A program made the position numbers and the translations under genes. 13,455 nucleotides of DNA, taken from Bifidobacteriaceae bacterium. GTDB taxonomy: Bacteria > Actinomycetota > Actinomycetes > Actinomycetales > Bifidobacteriaceae. Where the stretch lies: assembly GCA_031260825.1 (NCBI GenBank), contig JAISKS010000090.1, forward strand, positions 1 through 13,455, in the 5' to 3' direction. This document shows positions 1 to 6,040 of this stretch, piece by piece. Under the pieces are notes generated by a model that saw nothing but the letters and a program-made list of their open reading frames with translations, was not told the origin of the DNA and ran no database searches. Each line of letters begins with the position of its first letter. Positions within the stretch are counted from its first letter, which is position 1.

Positions 1-47
1 TTTTTGGGATTTATATTTAATTTGTAAGATATTTTTAGTCTTTTCAT
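1..47 (-). CDS. possible start of a further gene, cut by the window edge
   Basis: From ATG 47 the minus strand is open to the window edge for 15 codons, beginning MKRLKISYKLNINPK. No Shine-Dalgarno sequence precedes it, but TATAAT six bases upstream fits a leaderless start. In Actinobacteria a PknA/PknB-type Ser/Thr kinase often follows pbpA, and those often begin with a short lead-in to a RYEL-like strand; SYKL here could correspond, but 15 residues are far too few to decide. It may be a chance ORF. Confidence 0.3.
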   Translation of the reverse strand, partial: MKRLKISYKLNINPK

Positions 48-53
48 AAGTTA

Positions 54-59
54 ATTATA
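54..59 (-). promoter_or_regulatory. -10 element with leaderless geometry before the left-edge ORF
   Basis: A perfect TATAAT (59-54) lies six bases before the ATG at 47, the same geometry as at 170 and 4246. The -35 region is poor: the best hexamer, TTCAAA, would need a 19-base spacer. Confidence 0.35.
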
Positions 60-86
60 CAACAAAAAAACGATTATTTTTGAAGA

Positions 87-170
87 TTATTTATACAATT
101 CTACGAAGTAAATAAACGCCAAAACAAACGTACCAACAAATAAAAAAAACGCGAGACCTTTATTAAACAT
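87..170 (-). CDS. candidate 27-residue membrane peptide
   Basis: A short ORF from ATG 170 to TAA 87, starting 18 bases after the pbpA stop. The 27 residues begin MFNKG, continue with about 18 mostly Phe, Leu, Val, Ala and Gly residues, and end in FVELYK, so the peptide would form one membrane helix with Lys near each end. No Shine-Dalgarno sequence is present, but a promoter with a perfect -10 lies exactly six bases before the ATG, fitting leaderless translation. I do not recognise a family. Small hydrophobic ORFs arise easily in AT-rich DNA because TTT and TTA codons are common, so chance is a real alternative. Confidence 0.4.
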   Translation of the reverse strand: MFNKGLAFFLFVGTFVLAFIYFVELYK

Positions 171-205
171 AATTATATTATACCATAATCAAACTAAACT
201 TCCAA
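171..205 (-). promoter_or_regulatory. promoter with leaderless geometry before the small ORF
   Basis: On the minus strand TTGGAA (205-200), a 17-base spacer, then TGGTATAAT with the extended -10 TGn and a perfect TATAAT (182-177), then six bases and the ATG at 170. The -35 matches four of six consensus positions. It overlaps the end of pbpA, and the -10 lies just past the TGA stop. This is the best promoter seen in the window and predicts a transcript starting at or beside the ATG. Confidence 0.55.
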
Positions 206-1787
206 GAATCTTTTGCATAATCGGAATCGCGACATTAGCTCCTGTAGAGGTTTCGGTACCATTTTCGACAACTAAAGCAAACGCCAAATTTCGACCGGAA
301 TAAGAACCAGAGCCTGAACCTGCGCCCGAACTAGCCTTAGAACCACTATTATTCGAGTCAACATTTGCAAATCCAATCACCCAAGCGAGCGGTATATCAG
401 AATTTCCAGTTTGAGCAGTACCAGTTTTTGCTCCGATCGTCATTCCGTTTATTTTAAACGATGAATATGCAGGAGTTTTTTGCACAATTTCAGTCATTAT
501 TTCTTTTAATTGACTGTATTTTGATGATCCTAAATCAAGACCTGTATCATAATTAAATTCGGTCTGAGTTTTCATCTGAGAATCTGTTATGCTAGACACA
601 AAATGCGGTTTAATATTCTTACCACCATTAGCAATCATCGCAGCAGTTAAAGCATTTTGAAGCGGCGTTACTCGAACATCGCCTTGACCAATCGATGCTA
701 ATTCGAGTCTATCATCAGATGCAATATCAGGAAATACAGATGCTACAGTATTTGTAGAAAATCCAGAACTAGAAGATGGCAATAAATTTTTTGCGAATTT
801 CTCTAAAAAGTTTTTATTATCATCAATCACAATTGGCTTATTATATCCAAAATCTTCCGCTACTTCTTTAACCTTTTCAGAGCCTAATTTAGTACCCAAA
901 ATAGAAAATGCTGTATTGCAAGAAACATTTAATGCTTCTTGAAGTGTTATAGTTTTTGAAGCAGAACAGGCTTTATTATTAAAATTATGTAAAACGCTAG
1001 ATGAATTACTTAATGTTAATTGATCTGGAGCTTCTAAAATAGAATCTGGTTTATAATCATTTTTTAAAGCTGTCAGTGAGATAATTGTTTTGAATGTAGA
1101 ACCTGGAGGATATAATTTTGATGTTGCTTTATTTAGTAATCTAGAATTAGGATCAGGATTTTTCCCCGATTCATCCATTACAAGTTTACTATATTCAGCC
1201 CCAGCAGTGGTACCATTTATTGAAGCAAGTAAATTAGGATCATAATCAGGTTTTGAAACCATTGATAAAATCGAGCCATCATCAGCATCCAAAATTACAA
1301 TTGAACCTTGATAATTTCCTATTGCAGTATCTGCAGTAGTTTGTAAATTATGGTCTAAAGTTGTAATCAAATTATATCCAGTTTTCTGTGGCTCTATCAA
1401 ATTTTTTATAATACTAGATGGTTTAGCATTTTCATATTTTCCACTCAGCACATCATTAAAACTGCTTTCCAAACCAGATTCAGATTTATTTACAATCGAA
1501 TAAAATCCTGTCACACTAGAATATAATGAGCCAAATGGATATGATCTTTGAAATTTAATATTCTTGACTTTTGTATCAGTTTCAGTGGACTGCGCGATAA
1601 TTGTAGTACCATCTGATGCAAAAATTTTTCCTCGATCAACATTTATTGTATCGTATACACTTCGCGGATTCCAAGTATTATTCCAATAATCACTGTAATA
1701 AAAAACTTGAATAATTGAAGTAGAAATTATTAACGCAAAAAACATAATCACTAATACAATTGAGAGGTTTTGAATATTTTTATTCAC
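189..1787 (-). CDS. pbpA: class B penicillin-binding protein, PbpA-type transpeptidase
   Basis: Peptidoglycan D,D-transpeptidase anchored in the membrane and acting outside the cell, partner of the SEDS protein. The 532 residues begin with one membrane segment (about 8-30), then DRGKIFASDG (51-60) and YPFGSLYSSVTGFYS (83-97), a segment typical of actinobacterial PbpA. The transpeptidase domain has STFK with the nucleophile S230 and K233, SCN (289-291) and KTGTA (454-458), so it looks active. A Ser/Gly-rich insert (about 478-498) follows the strand AWVIGFA, before LAFALVVENG. The start is GTG at 1787, with AAGGAG eight bases upstream, overlapping rodA. In Actinobacteria the next gene is usually a Ser/Thr kinase; here only 188 bases follow. 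It ends in TGA. Confidence 0.95.
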   Translation of the reverse strand: MNKNIQNLSIVLVIMFFALIISTSIIQVFYYSDYWNNTWNPRSVYDTINVDRGKIFASDGTTIIAQSTETDTKVKNIKFQRSYPFGSLYSSVTGFYSIVNKSESGLESSFNDVLSGKYENAKPSSIIKNLIEPQKTGYNLITTLDHNLQTTADTAIGNYQGSIVILDADDGSILSMVSKPDYDPNLLASINGTTAGAEYSKLVMDESGKNPDPNSRLLNKATSKLYPPGSTFKTIISLTALKNDYKPDSILEAPDQLTLSNSSSVLHNFNNKACSASKTITLQEALNVSCNTAFSILGTKLGSEKVKEVAEDFGYNKPIVIDDNKNFLEKFAKNLLPSSSSGFSTNTVASVFPDIASDDRLELASIGQGDVRVTPLQNALTAAMIANGGKNIKPHFVSSITDSQMKTQTEFNYDTGLDLGSSKYSQLKEIMTEIVQKTPAYSSFKINGMTIGAKTGTAQTGNSDIPLAWVIGFANVDSNNSGSKASSGAGSGSGSYSGRNLAFALVVENGTETSTGANVAIPIMQKILGSLV

Positions 1788-3219
1788 TTGTCACACTCCT
1801 TGACTTAGTAGATTTTTTTGGAGCTACTACACTTGAGCTAGAGGCGGCTCCACTTGATTTAGCATCAGCCGTTACAGATCTTGCAGCCTTAGCAGGTACT
1901 TTTTCATCCGAGGCTACATTATTAATAGCATTACCTTCTTTAGCAGCGCCATTAGAAATACTAACTATCAATCCCCAAAGCATCCAATTAGCCAGCAAAG
2001 ACGAGCCACCCGCAGCTAAAAACGGAAGTGTCATTCCTGTTAATGGCATCACTCTTGTGATTCCGCCAATAACTACGAATATTTGTAGCATAGATGAAAA
2101 ACCTAAAGTAGATGCAAGAATTTTCCCGAAACCATCACGAACACCTATTGCTGTTTTAAAAGATCTTTCGATTAAAAGCAAATATAAAAATAAAATTCCC
2201 ACTACCCCTAATAATCCGAATTCTTCGCCGATTGAACTATAGATAAAATCGGAATCAGAAAATGTTACAATTTGAGGATAACCGTTTCCAAAACCTGTAC
2301 CAGTAATTCCGCCATTAGCAAGTGAGAAGATTCCTTGCACTAATTGCCAGCTACCACCATAAGCTCTATCATAAACCGCAGGATCAAAAGTATTTAACCA
2401 AATATCAAATCTGGCACCAACATGAGGAAATAATAAGTACGCTAAATATCCTCCAGCGCTAAACATTACCATACCAATAATTATCCAGCTTATTCGTCCA
2501 GTTGCGATGTATAAAGCTGCCAAAAATGTACCAAATAATAATAATGATGTGCCGAGGTCATGCTGAAGAACGAGTATTGCAAGTGAGATAACCCAAACAA
2601 CCGCGATAGGACCCAAATCGGATATTTTTGGAAATTGAATCCCTAAAATTTTAGGTCCATCATTAACAAGTTTTTCATAGTTTTCAAATAAATAACTTGC
2701 AAAAAATATACTTAGAAAGATTTTAGAAAATTCAGATGGTTGCATTGAAACACCAAAAATTGTAACCCAAGAAGTTGCGCCATTTATATTATTTCCTAAA
2801 AATGGAATCATTGGCATAATAAGCAAAATAATAGAAATTAGCATAAAAATATATTTATAATTAGCAAGTGTTTTGTAATCCTTTATAATAATTGTGATTG
2901 CCAAAAATATTATCATTCCAATAATTGATGAGATTCCTTGCTTAATATATGGACCACCAAGACGAAATATTACAGCAATTCCTATAATATTAAGTGTCAA
3001 AATTATAGGCATTATATAATGATCATATTCTTTAAGAACAATTTGAAGAGCGAAAAAAATCAAATAGGATGCTAGAAAAAACACAAATGCACTAGCAATT
3101 AATTTTGGAACCAAATCAGGAGCAATATATTTATCTGAATTATTATATAGCGATAATAACATTAGCAAAAATATAATAACAGGACAAATATATAAAAAAG
3201 TATATTTGAAAAATCTCAA
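1780..3219 (-). CDS. rodA: SEDS family peptidoglycan glycosyltransferase (RodA/FtsW)
   Basis: Integral membrane glycosyltransferase that polymerises lipid II into glycan strands together with a class B PBP. The 479 residues show about ten membrane segments and the SEDS motifs NGATSW (146-151), QPSEFSK (160-166), QHDLGTS with the conserved aspartate D221 (219-225), GITGTGFGNG, the IGEEFG motif and LPFLAAGGSS. Pairing with the PbpA-type gene suggests the RodA role (elongation) rather than FtsW, but this is from context. A cytoplasmic C-terminal tail of about 55 residues (425-479) is rich in Ala, Ser and Lys. The start is TTG at 3219, chosen because AAGGGGTGA lies seven bases upstream. It overlaps the following PBP gene by 8 bases, implying translational coupling. 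Confidence 0.94.
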   Translation of the reverse strand: MRFFKYTFLYICPVIIFLLMLLSLYNNSDKYIAPDLVPKLIASAFVFFLASYLIFFALQIVLKEYDHYIMPIILTLNIIGIAVIFRLGGPYIKQGISSIIGMIIFLAITIIIKDYKTLANYKYIFMLISIILLIMPMIPFLGNNINGATSWVTIFGVSMQPSEFSKIFLSIFFASYLFENYEKLVNDGPKILGIQFPKISDLGPIAVVWVISLAILVLQHDLGTSLLLFGTFLAALYIATGRISWIIIGMVMFSAGGYLAYLLFPHVGARFDIWLNTFDPAVYDRAYGGSWQLVQGIFSLANGGITGTGFGNGYPQIVTFSDSDFIYSSIGEEFGLLGVVGILFLYLLLIERSFKTAIGVRDGFGKILASTLGFSSMLQIFVVIGGITRVMPLTGMTLPFLAAGGSSLLANWMLWGLIVSISNGAAKEGNAINNVASDEKVPAKAARSVTADAKSSGAASSSSVVAPKKSTKSRSVTSE

Positions 3220-3223
3220 AATA

Positions 3224-4246
3224 TCACCCCTTAATGCAAAACTCGTCTAAGTCTAAATCATCAGTTGCAAATAAATCATAATCAATAATTTCTACACTAT
3301 GCTGTAAAGATCTATCATTAATTATTATTTGTTTATTAAAAGTGGAATCGGTTTTATTAATAGAAATATAATAAAGATATTCGAGCAAAATTGTAGATAG
3401 TTTATTTTTTACATTAAAACTTTTATTATCATAACTACCATTTAATATATTTTTATCATTATCATTATATAAAGCTTTTAGATTATTAGAAGTGAACTTC
3501 TTTGAAGTAATAAGTGGGTTTATAAGCACATCATTAGCTAAAATTAATACAGGAAAAATAGGAATATTAAAATTATATAAATTGAAAATTAAATCAAAAT
3601 TATACTTTAGTTTTGATATTGTTATTGCATATAAATTACCTGTCATTTTATATTTTTCTAGCGCAACTAAATCATTTACATAAATAAATTGAGATTTATA
3701 AATATGACCTTCAATAGAATCGCTTGAATCAAAAAGCATTTTTTCATTTAAAACATCCACTTTTCTTTTATCAAGATCTTCATTTTTATATAAATTTCCA
3801 ATATCATTAATTGTGACCAAACTATTATCGAAAGTAAATATAGAATATATTTTAATATTTTTTATATTCAAAAAGAATTCATCTAATGAATTATCTAATA
3901 CATCAATAAAAATAGATGTGTTGATTTTATAATTAATATTATTAGTTTGAGATAGAAATTGTTTAGCAATTATATTAATTTGATTTAATAACTTTTTTTT
4001 ACGAGCTGGTTTTATATACGCTTCTTTTCGTTTCACGTCATTATCACCAGATGTAAAAATGGTTTTTAGCCATTCAACTTCTGCAGGCTTAAGTTGACTA
4101 ATTAAAATTGAACGTCTAGTACCTTGTCCAATAATAAATCCATTTATTGATTTATCAAATATAATAATTAGTTTTTCAAAATCAGGTACGTATTTATGCG
4201 CTAATGATTTATTTTGATTAATTATATCAATAGAGTCCAATACCAT
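3224..4246 (-). CDS. highly diverged protein, possible degenerate ThiF/E1-like family member
   Basis: 340 residues, soluble, very rich in Asn, Ile, Lys and Asp. No catalytic motif is intact. By eye it follows the layout of actinobacterial ThiF-family / TOMM leader-peptide-binding proteins: an N-terminal strand region with KLIIIFDKSINGFIIGQG and LKPAEVEWL (25-60); a Rossmann-like stretch at 110-145; DIGNLYKNEDLDKRK (148-162) where the family has a D..GG..P.DVG.PR pattern; NIPIFPVLILANDVLINPLI (227-246) where the family has a VPHL-GVVGPLVLPG pattern; and a C-terminal helix/strand region (283-324). The glycine-rich nucleotide loop and zinc-binding cysteines are missing; the only cysteine is C337. 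Activity as an adenylyltransferase is therefore unlikely. The homology is inference from remembered family patterns. The gene lies 4 bases before rodA, whose Shine-Dalgarno sequence overlaps its TGA stop. Confidence 0.8.
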   Translation of the reverse strand: MVLDSIDIINQNKSLAHKYVPDFEKLIIIFDKSINGFIIGQGTRRSILISQLKPAEVEWLKTIFTSGDNDVKRKEAYIKPARKKKLLNQINIIAKQFLSQTNNINYKINTSIFIDVLDNSLDEFFLNIKNIKIYSIFTFDNSLVTINDIGNLYKNEDLDKRKVDVLNEKMLFDSSDSIEGHIYKSQFIYVNDLVALEKYKMTGNLYAITISKLKYNFDLIFNLYNFNIPIFPVLILANDVLINPLITSKKFTSNNLKALYNDNDKNILNGSYDNKSFNVKNKLSTILLEYLYYISINKTDSTFNKQIIINDRSLQHSVEIIDYDLFATDDLDLDEFCIKG

Positions 4247-4258
4247 AATTATATTATA
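4247..4258 (-). promoter_or_regulatory. -10 element with leaderless geometry before the ThiF-like gene
   Basis: A perfect TATAAT (4258-4253) lies exactly six bases before the ATG at 4246, so the transcript would start at or next to the start codon. No Shine-Dalgarno sequence fits into the 14-base gap after the upstream TAG stop. The -35 region is weak. The 16-base string from G 4259 to the ATG is repeated exactly before the small ORF at 170. Confidence 0.5.
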
Positions 4259-4260
4259 CT

Positions 4261-4953
4261 CTATTTAAATTCTTTAGCATAGTGATCGCTAATATAAGTT
4301 TGTCCCGAAGCCTTTTGAATAGATTCCATAATATCATCAGTCATTTGTCTAAGAATTTCGCGAGTAGGCTCATAAGTACCTTTATTAAAAGATTCTAAAT
4401 CCTCATCCGGTACATATTTAGCAGGATATATTGCCTCGCAAAATGTTACACCAGGACGATGTGGACGAGGGAAATACTGTCCAGGAAGCTGTATTTTTCG
4501 CATATTAATCATAGCAACAGGCACAACTGGTACATTTGCACGAAACGCAACTCGCGCAACTCCAGTATGACCTTTATATAAACGACCGTCTGGCGAGCGT
4601 GTACCTTCTGGATAAATCCCAAATGGTTTCTTGCTTTGCAAAATTTCAAATCCTCGCTCTAATGCACCTTGAGCTTTACTTCCGCCTTCTCTATTAACAG
4701 GTGTTACGCCAACTGAGGTAAAAAAGAACTTCTTAAACCAGCCAGAAAATCCTTTCCCATTAAAATATTCCATCTTACCAATGAAGTAAATTTTGCGATA
4801 GTACACAAGAGGAAGTACAAAAGAATCTAATACGCTTAAATGATTTGACGCAAAAATAAGAGGTGCTTTGGGGACGCTCATTAGACCCTTGATCTTCGGT
4901 CTAAAATAAATAAATAATGGGATAGTTCCAATAATTTTGCAAAGCCAGTACAT
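4261..4953 (-). CDS. 1-acyl-glycerol-3-phosphate acyltransferase family protein (PlsC-like)
   Basis: Membrane-associated acyltransferase, probably acylating lysophosphatidic acid to phosphatidic acid in phospholipid synthesis. The 230 residues show the PlsC motifs: NHLSVLD with the catalytic HX4D (H38, D43), the glycerol-phosphate binding EGTR (116-119) within FGIYPEGTRSPDG, and a proline motif region VPVVPVAMIN (141-150). The first 20 residues are hydrophobic and may dip into the membrane. The C-terminal part (about 185-230) is a charged extension with helical character. AAAGGA precedes the ATG by a normal distance. It follows the RCK gene by 11 bases. The exact acyl acceptor cannot be decided from motifs; other lysophospholipids are possible. 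Confidence 0.92.
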   Translation of the reverse strand: MYWLCKIIGTIPLFIYFRPKIKGLMSVPKAPLIFASNHLSVLDSFVLPLVYYRKIYFIGKMEYFNGKGFSGWFKKFFFTSVGVTPVNREGGSKAQGALERGFEILQSKKPFGIYPEGTRSPDGRLYKGHTGVARVAFRANVPVVPVAMINMRKIQLPGQYFPRPHRPGVTFCEAIYPAKYVPDEDLESFNKGTYEPTREILRQMTDDIMESIQKASGQTYISDHYAKEFK

Positions 4954-4964
4954 ATTATAATCCT

Positions 4965-5372
4965 TTATATATTAGACAAAATATCGTCATCAATAGTTTT
5001 TGTAATAACTGTAGGAATAGAGATCGCATGATCCACTCCCCAGCTTTCATCGAAAAGCCACTCATTTTTAGTATCATTTACTCGAGTATAAACATTGCTA
5101 ATTCCAAATACTAATTTACAAGCGATCGATGCTACAAGATTTGTATCATCGGATCCACTAACAATTATCGCAATATCACATTTTGCAGCATCAACTTTTT
5201 CAAGAACAGAAATTAGCGACCCATCCCCCAAAACTTTTTTTGACTCAGGAAGAAAAGAATCTTTAAAATTATCAATCTGCTTTTCAATCGCTATTACATC
5301 ATGTTTTTTTGAATCAATATCATGAGCAATAGATTCTCCAACAGAACCTAAACCAATAATTAAAACACGCAT
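4965..5372 (-). CDS. RCK_N-only (TrkA-type) protein, CeoC-like, lacking the C-terminal domain
   Basis: Second RCK protein of the tandem pair, only 135 residues against roughly 215-220 for the family. It keeps a complete Rossmann domain: GLGSVG (7-12), acidic E30 at the end of the second strand, DDTNLVASIACKL, and the segment TRVNDTKNEWLFDESWGVD (97-114-115) that I associate with actinobacterial CeoC. The reading frame stops soon afterwards (DDDILSNI), so the RCK_C domain is absent. Only 11 bases separate the stop from the next gene, so no remnant of the lost domain remains. AGAGG precedes the ATG. It may still assemble with the full-length paralogue through the RCK_N surface; this is inference. 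Confidence 0.87.
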   Translation of the reverse strand: MRVLIIGLGSVGESIAHDIDSKKHDVIAIEKQIDNFKDSFLPESKKVLGDGSLISVLEKVDAAKCDIAIIVSGSDDTNLVASIACKLVFGISNVYTRVNDTKNEWLFDESWGVDHAISIPTVITKTIDDDILSNI

Positions 5373-5384
5373 AATATAATACCT

Positions 5385-6032
5385 CTAAACATTAATCATT
5401 CTTTTTACTTTTTCAATATCATCATTATGTAAAGTGACATGAATAATGTCGTTTTCAAGAATTTTAGATTTATCAATATGAATATGAGGTTGTCCATTTC
5501 GAACAATATAAGATATTTTAGCATTAGTTTTTTGTTCAAAATCCGATACAGTTTTTATCGAAAAATTTGAATCAACAGAAAATTGAAGTTGTGATACGCT
5601 ATATGCATCATCAGTATAATCAATTATTCCATCAGTTGTAATCAATCTATTTAGTACTTGATTAGCTGTCCAACCAAAAGATGATACTGTTTTTATTTCA
5701 AAACGAGATACTAATTTTTCTGACTTATCATTATAAACTTGTGCTACAACTTGATTCACATTAAAATGTTCTTTTGCAATTCTAGCACTCACAAAATTAG
5801 TATTATCATTGCTAGATACAGCAACAAACCCATAAGCTTTTTCTATACCAGCTGATTTTAGAGTTTTTAAATTATAACCTTCACCGACAATTCTCTCACC
5901 AGAAAATGAAGAAGAAAGTCTACGAAATGATGAAGGATCTGAATCAATTATAGATACATTATGTCCGATTTCATCAAGTGTATTAGCTATATTTGAACCA
6001 ACATGACCAGAACCAAAAATTATAAATTTCAT
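5385..6032 (-). CDS. RCK (TrkA-type) potassium transport regulator, CeoB-like
   Basis: Cytoplasmic regulator of potassium uptake that binds nucleotides (NAD(H), ATP/ADP) and gates a Trk/Ktr-type channel. The 215 residues contain an RCK_N Rossmann domain with GSGHVG (7-12) and acidic D30 at the end of the second strand, and an RCK_C domain at about 135-215 ending in NDIIHVTLHNDDIEKVKRM. The segments VGEGYNLKTLKSAGIEKA and NDNTNFVSARIAKE recall the first member of the tandem CeoB/CeoC pair of Actinobacteria. GGGGAT precedes the ATG; the gene begins 8 bases after the ABC exporter and is followed 12 bases later by its paralogue. No channel-forming partner gene lies in the window. Confidence 0.9.
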   Translation of the reverse strand: MKFIIFGSGHVGSNIANTLDEIGHNVSIIDSDPSSFRRLSSSFSGERIVGEGYNLKTLKSAGIEKAYGFVAVSSNDNTNFVSARIAKEHFNVNQVVAQVYNDKSEKLVSRFEIKTVSSFGWTANQVLNRLITTDGIIDYTDDAYSVSQLQFSVDSNFSIKTVSDFEQKTNAKISYIVRNGQPHIHIDKSKILENDIIHVTLHNDDIEKVKRMINV

Positions 6033-6040
6033 CTTATCCC

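Noticed and set aside
1..188. Insertion sequence end, origin or attachment site in the AT-rich left edge
   Set aside because: No terminal inverted repeats, iterons, DnaA boxes or tRNA-like sequence could be seen; the AT-richness is explained by two short candidate ORFs with their -10 elements.
189..191. TGA recoded as tryptophan, or readthrough of pbpA
   Set aside because: pbpA reaches its normal C-terminus at this TGA, and the ThiF-like gene also ends in TGA; nothing suggests a changed code.
1760..2242. Plus-strand ORF of 160 codons opposite rodA
   Set aside because: It lies wholly antisense to a clear SEDS gene, shows no family motifs and has no Shine-Dalgarno sequence; it is an antisense shadow.
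4965..5372. Frameshifted pseudogene for the short RCK protein
   Set aside because: The next gene starts 11 bases later with its own Shine-Dalgarno sequence inside the gap, leaving no remnant of an RCK_C domain in another frame; the protein is better read as a clean truncation.
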